64,000 bases of DNA from Bacteroidales bacterium (GCA_026416095.1 JAOAFV010000061.1:1-64000); one strand, 5' to 3'; positions 1 to 9,664 are shown, counted from the first letter of the stretch. Numbers and translations are program-made. Notes: a model not told the origin generated them from the sequence alone.

Positions 1-19
1 AGATGTGTATAAGAGACAG
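1..19. other. Tn5/Nextera mosaic-end adapter (artefact)
   Basis: The first 19 bases read AGATGTGTATAAGAGACAG, which is exactly the Tn5 mosaic end used in Nextera library preparation. It is a library adapter left on the contig end, not genomic DNA. The genome sequence therefore starts at about base 20, and the coding frame that runs through this point is only real from there. Confidence 0.95.
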
Positions 20-21
20 TA

Positions 22-519
22 ATAGTGCAGACGCCGTTATTAAAGAGCAAGCGTCGCAACGACATAGAGATAGCGTTATCGATATTTGATGAGAGCAGGG
101 GTCACGAGTTAAGTATAGATGAGGAGCAATACCCACCGAAATATAGAGATGTGATACGACTTTTGAATAAAGCGATAGTGGACAGTGAGATAAGGAAGCA
201 GATGGAATTAGAGGACGAGATAATAGAGGAGTTTCGGATATGGGAAAGGACACAGATGGAGTTAAAAGAAATGGTGAAGCAAAAAGAGGAAGAATTAGAG
301 CAAAAAGAGAAAGAACTTGAACAAGAACGACAACGTGCCGACCAAGAACGACTTGCAAAAGAACAAAAAGAGAAAGAACTCGAACAAGAACAGTTACGGC
401 TCATAGCAATAATTAAAAACCTACATGCTCAAAACTTTACACCCCAGCAAATTGCATCTATTGTTAATTTGCAAACCGAACAAATTAATAAGATTTTAGA
501 AAATCTAAATAATACGTAA
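22..519 (+). CDS. Rpn-family nuclease/transposase, C-terminal fragment
   Basis: The reading frame enters from the adapter junction and is open to a TAA at 519, so this is a 5'-truncated gene. The GTG at 25 is probably an internal valine codon, not a start. The peptide begins with a segment rich in K, R and D (QTPLLKSKRRNDIEIALSIF), continues with a YRDVIRLLNKAI motif, then a long E/K/Q-rich coiled coil (about residues 55-125), and ends in a short helix-turn-helix-like stretch (QQIASIVNLQTEQINKI). This matches, from memory of the family, the C-terminal part of Rpn recombination-promoting nucleases (PD-(D/E)XK transposase-like proteins), which are often present in many copies in Bacteroidota. 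The PD-(D/E)XK catalytic part would lie in the missing upstream portion. The first 300 bases are clearly more GC-rich than the rest of the window, in keeping with a mobile origin. Confidence 0.7.
   Translation: MVQTPLLKSKRRNDIEIALSIFDESRGHELSIDEEQYPPKYRDVIRLLNKAIVDSEIRKQMELEDEIIEEFRIWERTQMELKEMVKQKEEELEQKEKELEQERQRADQERLAKEQKEKELEQEQLRLIAIIKNLHAQNFTPQQIASIVNLQTEQINKILENLNNT
298..393 (+). repeat. Two imperfect 33-bp direct repeats inside the coiled coil
   Basis: Bases 298-330 and 361-393 are near-identical 33-bp units, both encoding EQKEKELEQE followed by R or Q. They are spaced 63 bp apart and keep the reading frame. Such in-frame repeats are common in the variable coiled-coil region of Rpn proteins and can change copy number by slippage. 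Confidence 0.75.
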
Positions 520-1189
520 ATACGTTACATGAAAATTAAGATATTAATTTAATTCTAAAATTATAGCACATAAACGAAAAATTTATTTTATAATAGTTTT
601 TCTTTCTGTTCAACTAAAAACAGCAATAATAAAAAACACAATACGAAAAACTATTACCTGCAAGCATTGATTCTCTCAAACAGCTTATTTGTAATTAACC
701 ATTATCAATATTCTTAAAATGCAAATTTTTGACAACATAGCAAAAATATAAATAAGCGTTAGTTTAACGCAAAATTAAAATATTTAAATTTAACAATCAT
801 TAAAAACTACATAATAAAGAAAATTACCTCTGGAATATAAAACTGCTAAAAAACAAAACAAATATCTTGTAAAGCAAAAATTATATATTACAATACAACC
901 AAAGCAAATATAATTAAGCTTAAGTTTCAAATATTTTTTCAAAAAAAATATTAGTACAGTTTTAAACAACATTGAAATATTGAAATATTTTACGCTTATT
1001 ATAAATGCATTCTAAGAATATTAATGTTATAACAAAAAATTAAAAATTTTTGAAATACCTGTGAATTTTTTCTCTAATGTTTACTTTGCACATGTAGTTT
1101 TAAAAATTAATTAGTCATATTACTATATTTAAAAAATAGTAATTTTGCAATACAATTAAGTTTCTTAAACATTATTAATAATTTAAAGC
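520..1189. other. AT-rich intergenic region
   Basis: About 670 bases without a supportable gene. It is very AT-rich and low in complexity. A 60-codon minus-strand frame (790-972) has no family resemblance and looks like chance. A tandem TGAAATAT repeat lies at 974-988. The only regulatory signal I can suggest is the -7-like element at 1140-1147 in front of queE. No tRNA-like or terminator-like structure was recognised. Confidence 0.7.
1140..1147 (+). promoter_or_regulatory. Bacteroidota -7 element candidate for the queE operon
   Basis: TAATTTTG matches the Bacteroidota -7 consensus TAnnTTTG and sits 42 bases before the queE start codon. No convincing TTTG -33 element is present at the expected 19-23 base spacing, so this is only a partial match in AT-rich DNA. 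Confidence 0.35.
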
Positions 1190-1789
1190 ATGCAAGTATT
1201 ACCTGTAGTTGAAACTTTTTACTCAATACAAGGAGAAGGTTTTTACTGTGGAAAAGCAGCTTTTTTTATTCGCCTTGCAGGTTGCGATATTGTTTGCCAT
1301 TGGTGCGATACACCCTACTCATGGAATATTAATAATGGTAAAAACATATCTATAAAAAAATTATTAAATATAGCCAAGGAATATAAAAGTAAACACATTG
1401 TCGTTACTGGAGGTGAACCTTTTACTTATAACTTAGAAACTTTCACTAAACTGTTTAAAGAAAATAAATACTACTTACAAGTTGAAACAAACGGAACAAA
1501 ACTATTAACAGGTAATTGGGATTGGATTGTTTTTTCACCAAAAAAATGGACACAACCACTTGATTGTTATTTCAAATTAGCAAATGAATTAAAAATAATA
1601 GTGGCCGATACTTCCGATTTTCAATGGGCACAATATTGTAAAACAAAAATAAATAGCTTTGCTAAATTATACTTACAACCTGAATATTCCGTTAAAAATA
1701 AAATTATACCCGAAATTATAAACTTCATTAAAAATAATCCCGAATGGAATATATCTTTGCAAATACATAAAATATTAAATATACCTTAA
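1190..1789 (+). CDS. queE: 7-carboxy-7-deazaguanine synthase QueE
   Basis: Radical SAM enzyme that converts 6-carboxy-tetrahydropterin to 7-carboxy-7-deazaguanine in the queuosine/preQ0 pathway. The 199-residue length fits the family. The N-terminus carries the substrate-binding SIQGEG motif (12-17), then the [4Fe-4S] ligand motif CxxxCxxC at C32, C36 and C39 in the context GCDIVCHWCDT, and the SAM-contact motif TGGEP at 73-77. It is the first gene of a tight set: its TAA shares one base with the ATG of the following PorE-like gene. No other queuosine genes are in the window, so the operon partners are functionally unrelated. The start ATG at 1190 is the natural choice because the conserved region starts within the first ten residues. 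Confidence 0.93.
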   Translation: MQVLPVVETFYSIQGEGFYCGKAAFFIRLAGCDIVCHWCDTPYSWNINNGKNISIKKLLNIAKEYKSKHIVVTGGEPFTYNLETFTKLFKENKYYLQVETNGTKLLTGNWDWIVFSPKKWTQPLDCYFKLANELKIIVADTSDFQWAQYCKTKINSFAKLYLQPEYSVKNKIIPEIINFIKNNPEWNISLQIHKILNIP

Positions 1790-3708
1790 TGAAAAACAAA
1801 GTTTTACTTTTATTATTATTGTTCGTTTTTAATCTCCATTCACAATATACAACAAAAAGTAAAAAAGCTATAAAAAATTTTGAAAAAGCTTTACAATATT
1901 ACAATATAGGCAACCTTTTAGATGCTCAAAAATATGCAAAACAATCAATAAAAATAGATTCATTGTTTATTGAACCATATTTGTTACTTGCCGATATCTA
2001 TAACGAAAAAAAACAATACAAAGAAGAATCAATTGTAATTGAAAGAATTTTAAGTTTAAACCCCAATTTTAATACTAAGCTTTTCTATAAGGCTGGTATG
2101 GCTTATAAAAATCAATATAATTTTGAAAAAGCGATATATTACTTTACAAAATTTTTAGAAACAGATACCCAACACAGAAGTATACATGTTGAAGCTAATA
2201 ATTTACTAAAAAAGTGTAAATTTGCCGATTCTTTAGTAAAACACCCTGTACCTTTTAACCTTTATTCACTCATTCCAATAAACTCTAATTTCAAAGAATA
2301 TTGGCCTTCTCTTACTGTTGATGGTAACGAATTCGTATTTACACGACAATTGCCATCCCAACATTTAAATATTGATGGCAGTACGGCATTTCAAGAAGAT
2401 ATTTTTATGTCGTATTATAACAAAGAAAAAGGATTCTCAACACCTATTCCACTCGCAATAGTAAATACCCCCGACAACGAAGGTTCATCGCATTTATCGG
2501 CAAATGGTAAATATTTATTTTACGTAGCTTGCAATAGAAAAGAAGATTATGGTTCATGCGATATTTATGTTTCTACAAGAAAAGGTAATACGTGGAGCAA
2601 AGGTAAAAATTTAGGCCCTCCCATAAATTCATCTTATTGGGAAAGTAATCCTGCAACTTCGGCCGATGGTAGAATATTACTTTTTTCTTCGGACCGACAA
2701 CCCTCTTTAGGAGGAAAAGACATTTTTATTGCATTTCAAAAAGATGATGGCTCATGGACAGAACCAGTAAATATTGGCAATAGCATTAACACTCAAGGCA
2801 ATGAATATGCTCCTTATTTACACCCAGATGGTAAAACATTGTATTTTAGCTCCGATGGCTGGCCAGGTATTGGTGGACAAGACATTTTTGTATCCTTCTT
2901 AAATGATGATAGTTGCTGGACTACCCCACTTAATTTAGGGTACCCTATTAATACTCCATTCGATGATTTTGGTCTTATTGTTGCTTCCGATGGAAAAACC
3001 GCTTACCTCTCTTCTAACCGCGAAAATAAAAACGATTGGAATATTTACACATTTGAACTATACCCACAAATAAGACCGTCCCCCGTAAATTATATCAAAG
3101 GTAATATTGTAGATGCAAAAACAAAAAAGCCTATTGCTGCTACTGTTACAATTTACGATATTGAATCAAATAAATTAATTTATAAAACAAAAACTACTTA
3201 CGACGACAATTCTTATTTAGCTATACTACCTTTTCGAAAAGAATATCTAATGAATGTTTACTCTGACGGGTATATCTTCTACAGCGACAATTTTGTTGTA
3301 AAAGATACTTCAACTATAAACATTCCTTTTATTAAAAATATCGAACTCCAACCTATTGAAGTAGGAGTAACAACAATTTTGCGAAATATTTTTTATGAGT
3401 CCGATAAATATGAATTACTTCCTAAGTCTAAAAAAGAATTAGAAATAGTTGTTAACTTTTTGAAAAAAAACCCATCTTTAAAAGTTGAAATTGGTGGACA
3501 TACCGACAATATTGGCTCTTATGAATACAATTTAAAACTATCTGAAAAACGGGCATTTAAAGTCTATGAATATCTTATAAATAATGGAATCCCTGAAGAA
3601 AGAGTTACTTACAAAGGTTATTCTTTTTCTGTACCTATAGCTACTAACGATACAGAAAACGGAAGAAGCCAAAACCGAAGAACAGAACTTAAAATTATAA
3701 GCAAATAA
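1789..3708 (+). CDS. PorE-like OmpA-family protein (TPR, beta-propeller, CRD, OmpA)
   Basis: 639 residues with an N-terminal signal peptide (hydrophobic run at 4-16). Domains in order: TPR-like helices (about 25-140), a WD40-like/PD40 beta-propeller (about 170-420, with repeated blades of the form FSSDRxxxGGxDIF), a carboxypeptidase-regulatory-like beta-sandwich (about 435-510, starting IKGNIVDAKTKKPI), and a C-terminal OmpA-like peptidoglycan-binding domain (about 530-639, with GGHTDN and NRRTEL motifs). This order is that of PorE, the T9SS-associated protein of Porphyromonas gingivalis that links the machine to peptidoglycan. No lipobox cysteine is visible here, unlike a typical PorE lipoprotein. 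It overlaps queE by one base and is followed 3 bases later by the DUF364 gene. A paralogue with the same architecture is at 61002-63056, so which of the two is the true PorE is open. Confidence 0.8.
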   Translation: MKNKVLLLLLLFVFNLHSQYTTKSKKAIKNFEKALQYYNIGNLLDAQKYAKQSIKIDSLFIEPYLLLADIYNEKKQYKEESIVIERILSLNPNFNTKLFYKAGMAYKNQYNFEKAIYYFTKFLETDTQHRSIHVEANNLLKKCKFADSLVKHPVPFNLYSLIPINSNFKEYWPSLTVDGNEFVFTRQLPSQHLNIDGSTAFQEDIFMSYYNKEKGFSTPIPLAIVNTPDNEGSSHLSANGKYLFYVACNRKEDYGSCDIYVSTRKGNTWSKGKNLGPPINSSYWESNPATSADGRILLFSSDRQPSLGGKDIFIAFQKDDGSWTEPVNIGNSINTQGNEYAPYLHPDGKTLYFSSDGWPGIGGQDIFVSFLNDDSCWTTPLNLGYPINTPFDDFGLIVASDGKTAYLSSNRENKNDWNIYTFELYPQIRPSPVNYIKGNIVDAKTKKPIAATVTIYDIESNKLIYKTKTTYDDNSYLAILPFRKEYLMNVYSDGYIFYSDNFVVKDTSTINIPFIKNIELQPIEVGVTTILRNIFYESDKYELLPKSKKELEIVVNFLKKNPSLKVEIGGHTDNIGSYEYNLKLSEKRAFKVYEYLINNGIPEERVTYKGYSFSVPIATNDTENGRSQNRRTELKIISK

Positions 3709-3711
3709 ACT

Positions 3712-4464
3712 ATGTACGATTTGTTTTTTAATAAATTAAAATATTTTCTAAATAACGACGTTAAAGTAACAGAAATATTTTCAGCAAAAAACTTTTGCTA
3801 TGTCGAATTAAATAACCACACTCTTGGATTATCACTGAATTTTTCCAATCTAAATGTAATGAATAATAATGTAAATAGTATAGAATCGGTTTATTATAAT
3901 TATCCTGTAGAAATTAAAATTGCTCTCCTAAACGCTATAAGTAATTACATTCTTAATAATTTGAATTATGAATTAAAGTTTCCCAAATTTTATTGCGATC
4001 CAATTGATTTATTTTATTTTAAGAATAAAAAAGTCTTACTTTTTGGTTATTTTAAAACGTATGTAGAAAAATTATTACCTCTTACCGAAGCTTTAAAAGT
4101 AATAGAATTAAATCCAAATATTATTTTACCCGAACATAAACATTTATTTGTGGAATATAATTCTTTTCGTAATATTTTTTCTAATTTTAATTTTTTTATT
4201 ATAACTGGTTCGTCGCTTGTAACACTTAAATACTTTGAAATTGTTGAAACAATTAAAAATAAAGGAATAAAAATATTGGTAGGCCCCACTGCTGGAATTC
4301 TACCTAACTTATTATTCGACACAGGCATCGATGCAATTGGTGCTTCGCAAATACTTGATACTAAAAATATCAAATTATATATTAAAGATGGCTATTGTTT
4401 TGCCGACTTACATAAAAAAGGATTAGTTAAAAAAATAACATATAAAAAAATTGGAGAAACATGA
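3712..4464 (+). CDS. DUF364-type Rossmann-like protein
   Basis: 250 residues. The C-terminal half reads like the DUF364 'putative heavy-metal chelation' domain: a Rossmann-like VLLFGYF strand, the ITGSSLV segment, and the family-typical GPTAGILPNLLFDTGIDAIG motif followed by a short strand-rich tail. The N-terminal third may correspond to the small enolase-like DUF4213 domain usually fused to it. Related proteins are suspected to handle metals or cofactors, but no reaction is established, and nothing here identifies a substrate. It starts 3 bases after the PorE-like gene and its TGA overlaps the rarA start (ATGA), so it is co-transcribed with both neighbours. Confidence 0.6.
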   Translation: MYDLFFNKLKYFLNNDVKVTEIFSAKNFCYVELNNHTLGLSLNFSNLNVMNNNVNSIESVYYNYPVEIKIALLNAISNYILNNLNYELKFPKFYCDPIDLFYFKNKKVLLFGYFKTYVEKLLPLTEALKVIELNPNIILPEHKHLFVEYNSFRNIFSNFNFFIITGSSLVTLKYFEIVETIKNKGIKILVGPTAGILPNLLFDTGIDAIGASQILDTKNIKLYIKDGYCFADLHKKGLVKKITYKKIGET

Positions 4465-5729
4465 ATTTAGCAGAACGAATGCGACCTAAAACTTTAAATG
4501 AATTTGTAGGGCAAAGCAAAATTCTTGGCGAAAATGGTATGTTAAGAAAAATGATAGAAAACAAAAATATAAGTTCAATGATATTTTGGGGGCCTCCTGG
4601 TTGTGGTAAAACTACGCTTGCTCTTATTATTGCCAATTCTCTAAACAGACAATTGTTTCATTTAAGTGCTATCAATGTTGGCGTAAAAGAAATAAAAGAA
4701 ATAATAGAAAAAATAAAAAAAGAACCAATGTTATTTCCAGAACCTCCAATAGTTTTTTTAGATGAGATTCATCGCTTCGCTAAAAATCAGCAAGATTCTT
4801 TACTTCATGCTGTAGAAAAAGGAATATTTATTCTTATTGGAGCAACCACAGAAAATCCTTCTTTCGAAATTATAAATCCTCTTCTTTCTAGATGCCATAT
4901 TTTTATACTTGAACCACTGGAATATAACGAATTGAAATTTCTTCTTGATAAAGCAATAAAAGAAGACATTATACTTAAAAAAAAGTATATAGAAATAAAA
5001 GAATACGAAGCCCTTATTACTTACAGTGGCGGAGATGCACGAAAAATGTATAACATTCTAGAATTAATTGTAAATGCCACATCTTCCAATAAAGTAATAA
5101 TTGATAATTCAACTGTCGAAAATTTTTTAAACAAAAATATTTTAAAATACGATAAAAAAGGAGAATATCATTACGATATAATTTCAGCATTTATAAAATC
5201 AGTAAGAGGGAGCGATCCAAATGCGGCCCTATACTATCTTGCACGTATGCTTGATGCCGGCGAGGATATTGAATTTATTGCCAGACGTTTAGTTATCTTA
5301 GCTGCCGAAGATATAGGGCTTGCAAATCCAAATGCATTACTTATTGCTAATGCCGCCTTCGATGCAATTCACAAAATAGGCATGCCAGAAGCAAAAATTA
5401 TTCTTTCAGAAGCAACAATATATCTTGCTTCATCGCCAAAAAGTAATAGTGCCTATGTGGCAATAGAAAAAGCAATTGAAGCCGTTCATACCTATGGCGA
5501 TTTACCTGTTCCATTACATCTTAGAAATGCTCCAACTAAACTCTTAAAAGAAATAGGGTACCACAAAGGATATAAATACCCTCACGATTACGATAATAAT
5601 TTCGTTGTGCAAGAATATCTTCCACAAAAAATTAAAAATCTAGTATTTTACGAACCTCAAAATAATCCTCGTGAAAATGAAATTAGAAAATATCTTAAAA
5701 ATTTTTGGAAAGAAAAATATGGTTATTAA
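4461..5729 (+). CDS. rarA: Replication-associated recombination protein A (RarA/MgsA)
   Basis: AAA+ ATPase related to clamp-loader subunits that acts at stalled replication forks. The 422-residue length is typical. Walker A is GPPGCGKTT at 44-52, Walker B is FLDEIHRF with D101/E102, followed by the sensor-1 region (GATTENP) and an SRC arginine-finger-type motif (LLSRCHIF). The C-terminal half carries the RarA-specific oligomerisation region, with the motifs SVRGSDPNAALYYLARML and HLRNAPTKLLKEIGYHKGYKYPHD. It is translationally coupled to the preceding gene through a 4-base ATGA overlap and ends the operon. It is convergent with porU, only 44 bases away. Confidence 0.95.
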   Translation: MNLAERMRPKTLNEFVGQSKILGENGMLRKMIENKNISSMIFWGPPGCGKTTLALIIANSLNRQLFHLSAINVGVKEIKEIIEKIKKEPMLFPEPPIVFLDEIHRFAKNQQDSLLHAVEKGIFILIGATTENPSFEIINPLLSRCHIFILEPLEYNELKFLLDKAIKEDIILKKKYIEIKEYEALITYSGGDARKMYNILELIVNATSSNKVIIDNSTVENFLNKNILKYDKKGEYHYDIISAFIKSVRGSDPNAALYYLARMLDAGEDIEFIARRLVILAAEDIGLANPNALLIANAAFDAIHKIGMPEAKIILSEATIYLASSPKSNSAYVAIEKAIEAVHTYGDLPVPLHLRNAPTKLLKEIGYHKGYKYPHDYDNNFVVQEYLPQKIKNLVFYEPQNNPRENEIRKYLKNFWKEKYGY

Positions 5730-5773
5730 CCCAAGTTTTTAATCGGGTAAAAAAGATTTAACTACCAACATAA

Positions 5774-8700
5774 TTATATTTTAACAACTTTACCGTACTT
5801 TACGCAGCTTCCATTGTTCGTTATAACTCTTAATCTATAAAAATAAACCCCATTTCCAACTCTATCGCCATAAGTATCGGTGCCATCCCATTCAATAAAA
5901 TTGCTTCTAAAACTATCGGAATAAAATTCTTCAATTATAGTTTTTATTACCTTACCTGTCATTGTTAAAATCTCAAGGTGAACTAATACATTATTGTTCA
6001 ACTGGTTATGCTCAAAAAAGAATCTTGTTTTAGTAGTAAAAGGATTAGGATAATTATACACACGATCTATTACCAGTTCTTTTTCTTTGTACACTGTAAA
6101 CGAAATTTGCTTTATCGATTTATTATTTAAAATATCTGAAGCTTCTACGGTAATTGTATGTTTTCCTTCTGAAAGATTTTCAAATTTATATTCCACTTTT
6201 CCTTTTTGATAGTTATCGATTTCAGCCGAAAAATAATCATTAAGTTTAATTTTATTATTGCTATTATCAAGATAAGCAAAAATTCCATTACCAATTGAGT
6301 TAGAAGTTATATTTATTCCACTTTCATCTTGAAGCAAAACAATTAATGTTGGGTTCTCATTGCATATACTACCGTCTGTAAATTTTTCATCATTTATATA
6401 TAAATTAATATCAGGTCCTTTATTATCTGAAACATTAAAATAATCGCCACCTAAAATCAATTTACTGTAATTACCTGCAGCATCTTTATTGTTAGTTTTA
6501 TCTTCAGCATATAAACTAATTTTTCCATATCCTTCGGAATAATTAATATATTTTGGAATAGGAAACGAAAATTTAAATAATCCATTTTTTACTGTTGCTT
6601 TACCTTTAAACAAAATATTATTTTGAATTTTAAAAAAAACTGGTGTTCCTCCATCATTGGCTAATGTTGATGTACTATTGGGTTTATCGTAAACTGTAAT
6701 ATATAATGTTCCATTAAAATTAGAACAAATACTTTCATTATCTTTAATTTTTCCACTTATAGTGACAATAGATAAGGGCCTAATTGTATCGGAAAAAACG
6801 TCAACAGGTTTATGGTTTATGCTATCGATAGTTATGATGTAATCTGGGAAATCAAGTGCTAAAGCTGGATCGCCTATAAGTGTGAAATTTCGTTTGTTAA
6901 TATCGGCAGGACCTCCTGTATTGTTTTTAGATATACGATAAATATCTCCAACTTTTAACCTTTTTTTAATACTCTCAGGTTTCAACATTGCATAAAATAT
7001 TTGTTTATTAAGAGCAAAATTGGAATTTGCAAAAACGGCCCTAGTTGTTGAATATTCAACAATTGCACCACCATTTGGATTAATAAAAGCATATTCACCA
7101 GCAGATGTTCTTTCATGATCATCCCATCTACTAAATTCGCACGTGGCGGTAATAAAGAAAAAAAGCTTGTTATAATTTTTCCAATTTAAAATATCAGATA
7201 CAATTATAACATGCTCATGAGTCAAACCATATTCATTACCATGTCCTATATAATTTATTATAAACGACCCTTTTTCTACCTTATTTTTAATGGCATCGTG
7301 TGCATCAGGGTAACGATTACCAGTTGGCGTGCTTATTTGTTTATAAGCATCTAAGTAAATTTTCTCAGTATTAAAATTTTTCCAAACACTATCCAGATAC
7401 GAAGATAAATACTCTGATTCAACAACATACTCATTCCCATCTTCATCGTCGGCAATAAAAGTAATCACATTTTTCCAATCACCAAGTGAATTAGTAGAAT
7501 AATAATTTTTTATTTTATTAAGAATTATATGTGCTTCGTTAATGTTATTTACTGGAATTCTTCCTACTCCAACTTCTAAAGTTCCAAAATACTCGTATTC
7601 ATTATCATCAAGCATCCCATAATAGTCGTCGGTGGTGAAACCACTTAAAGCATCTGGACTTGAATTATTTGCTTGATAGGTTGGTATAATATTATTCATT
7701 AGCCTTTTGTTATCGTAAGAACCATCGCCCAATAGTAATAAATACTTAGGTGAGGTTGTAGAATCAGAGGCTTTGTCGTATAACATTTTCATAAAAAAAC
7801 GTATTGCCGTAATATCTGGTATACCAGAAGAAAATTCATTATATATTTTATCGGGGGTTAATACAACAACATTCAAATTATCTTTTTCGTTATGTATTTT
7901 TGCAATTTCGTTTGCCACCGGAGTTAATTCTGGTAATGTAACTATTACCATATCAATATTAGATAAAGCATGTAAATTCTGATTTGGCACATCACCAACT
8001 ATTTCTGGAACAAACATTGTTGTTTCGTCAAATATTACAAATTCTCTTAATGTGTCGGTTTTTGCAATATAACTTATACCCGTTCCCTCATTATTGTACA
8101 CAATTAATAAAGGATTGAAAAAGTTTGTAACGTCGAGTATTCGTGTATTGGTTTTTGTAGTTGATATAAAAAACTTTGTTATATTTCCATTTCCACAAGT
8201 ATTTATATTCCTAAAAATAAACTGCTTATTTGTAAACTCAAGAAGTTCTTTTACATTTACTACAATAAAGTCTAGATAAGCAACACCTCCAACTACGGGC
8301 TTATTATATGTAAGCTTAAAAGTCACAACATTACTCGAATTAGTAATTGTTTTTTGCAATGTGTTTAAGATAGCATAATTTTGATTTATTGAAGACCCAA
8401 TGCCTGGAAATGAAATATTATCGATAAAATTATTGTTAACATAAACCGATAGAGTGTTTTGAGTTGTAGACGAAGCCCCTGCTCTTATTAAAAATTTCAA
8501 TTCGCTTAATGGTTTCACTTTATTAAAATAAAAGCTATATGTTTTTGTTAATTCATATTCAAAAGATTCTGAAAAAAACAGTCGACCTCCTTTCGACAAG
8601 TTTATGTGTTCCTTTTCGTAAAAACCATAATTATCGTATTCATTAACATAAATATTTGGAGTCAAATTATTTTCATCGATTTCTTCAATTTGTTTTGGAG

Positions 8701-9526
8701 TATCGCCATAATCGGTTATGAAATAATAAGCATAATCGGAATAATTATGCAGCTTATGTAAAAACATTCCTTTTTGATTATCGTAATACCATTTTGTTGT
8801 TCCACTTAAAAAACAAAAAATATAATCTCCTGAATTAAATATGTTATCGACGCCCTTTTCATAGTATATTGGTATTTCTTGCAAATCGTCAATCCAGTTT
8901 CCTGCATTATTGAATGGTAACTGATTACCTCCATTACCATATATTTTTATATTGTTCAGATTTGTAAATCCCATCGATACCAATTGATCATATGTAATTT
9001 TATAAACCCCGGAGTTATTTATTCTTATTTTTTTCCACTTACCATTAGCCAATATTGAATTTTGTACATAAGACCTTTTAATTTTCTTAAAATCGCTATG
9101 CGCAGGAATAAAAGTGATTGTAAATTCACTAAGAATTTTTATTTTTCCATTTTCATTTATTAAAGGACATATTTCTACATTATACGTTGTTCTTTTGTTT
9201 GTAAATAAAATATTCCAAGAGTATGTAAAACTTTTGGGTATCATATTCATAACTTCATTACAAAAGCTATAATTTCTAACTTCCCATTTTTGGTTTGTTA
9301 TTTCAACCTTTAAGTCTTTATTAGAAATGTTAAAATTTTCTGAATAATAAGGTAAAAAGTCACCTTTAGGATAAAATGCACCTTGAAAATATGGAATAGA
9401 TACTTGAGTATTATTAACGACTACTTTTTTTTCGCTTTCCCAAAATATTCTCCTTTCAAAACTATATTGGGCAATGGCTTTTAAAAAATAGATTAATAAA
9501 AATATAATAAAAGATATCCTCATCAT
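5774..9526 (-). CDS. porU: T9SS sortase PorU (C25 gingipain-family peptidase)
   Basis: PorU is the outer-membrane-associated cysteine peptidase that removes the C-terminal signal from T9SS cargo and joins it to the anionic lipopolysaccharide anchor. Numbered from the ATG at 9526 (1250 residues), there is a signal peptide ending AIA-Q, a long N-terminal beta region with the PorU-typical 'W+KI+I...GVYKITYDQL' segment, then the C25 catalytic domain with His762 in NYIGHGNEYGLTHE and Cys796 in TATCEFSRWDDHER. The last about 80 residues form a type-A T9SS sorting domain (NYPNPF and a G-VYFYRL strand). The open frame extends to 9565, but M at 9535, 9526 or 9523 gives a cleaner signal peptide; I prefer 9526/9523. 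It is divergent from porP-gldJ, 139 bases apart. porV, commonly next to porU, is not adjacent. Confidence 0.93.
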   Translation of the reverse strand: MMRISFIIFLLIYFLKAIAQYSFERRIFWESEKKVVVNNTQVSIPYFQGAFYPKGDFLPYYSENFNISNKDLKVEITNQKWEVRNYSFCNEVMNMIPKSFTYSWNILFTNKRTTYNVEICPLINENGKIKILSEFTITFIPAHSDFKKIKRSYVQNSILANGKWKKIRINNSGVYKITYDQLVSMGFTNLNNIKIYGNGGNQLPFNNAGNWIDDLQEIPIYYEKGVDNIFNSGDYIFCFLSGTTKWYYDNQKGMFLHKLHNYSDYAYYFITDYGDTPKQIEEIDENNLTPNIYVNEYDNYGFYEKEHINLSKGGRLFFSESFEYELTKTYSFYFNKVKPLSELKFLIRAGASSTTQNTLSVYVNNNFIDNISFPGIGSSINQNYAILNTLQKTITNSSNVVTFKLTYNKPVVGGVAYLDFIVVNVKELLEFTNKQFIFRNINTCGNGNITKFFISTTKTNTRILDVTNFFNPLLIVYNNEGTGISYIAKTDTLREFVIFDETTMFVPEIVGDVPNQNLHALSNIDMVIVTLPELTPVANEIAKIHNEKDNLNVVVLTPDKIYNEFSSGIPDITAIRFFMKMLYDKASDSTTSPKYLLLLGDGSYDNKRLMNNIIPTYQANNSSPDALSGFTTDDYYGMLDDNEYEYFGTLEVGVGRIPVNNINEAHIILNKIKNYYSTNSLGDWKNVITFIADDEDGNEYVVESEYLSSYLDSVWKNFNTEKIYLDAYKQISTPTGNRYPDAHDAIKNKVEKGSFIINYIGHGNEYGLTHEHVIIVSDILNWKNYNKLFFFITATCEFSRWDDHERTSAGEYAFINPNGGAIVEYSTTRAVFANSNFALNKQIFYAMLKPESIKKRLKVGDIYRISKNNTGGPADINKRNFTLIGDPALALDFPDYIITIDSINHKPVDVFSDTIRPLSIVTISGKIKDNESICSNFNGTLYITVYDKPNSTSTLANDGGTPVFFKIQNNILFKGKATVKNGLFKFSFPIPKYINYSEGYGKISLYAEDKTNNKDAAGNYSKLILGGDYFNVSDNKGPDINLYINDEKFTDGSICNENPTLIVLLQDESGINITSNSIGNGIFAYLDNSNNKIKLNDYFSAEIDNYQKGKVEYKFENLSEGKHTITVEASDILNNKSIKQISFTVYKEKELVIDRVYNYPNPFTTKTRFFFEHNQLNNNVLVHLEILTMTGKVIKTIIEEFYSDSFRSNFIEWDGTDTYGDRVGNGVYFYRLRVITNNGSCVKYGKVVKI

Positions 9527-9664
9527 AAAAAACATAAAAATTAAATTTGAAAAAACGAAAGACATTCATTAATATTGTATTAAATTTTTAAAAAATTTTT
9601 TATCAAAACATTATTTTTTGAAAAAATATTTGTAATATTGCAACTTGAAGAAAAATTTTTATTG

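Noticed and set aside
102-404. 100-codon minus-strand frame rich in S and C
   Set aside because: It is the antisense of the E/K-rich coiled coil of the Rpn fragment and has no family features.
790-972. 60-codon minus-strand frame in the 520-1189 gap
   Set aside because: Only hydrophobic/AT-biased residues, no upstream signal, no similarity I recognise; likely chance in AT-rich DNA.
5731-5756. Possible terminator between rarA and porU (ACCC...GGGT then A-run)
   Set aside because: The stem is only 4 base pairs with a 12-base loop, too weak to call.
9638-9664. Upstream TTG start for porP
   Set aside because: It precedes the natural signal peptide and lies in promoter-like sequence; the ATG at 9665 is better.
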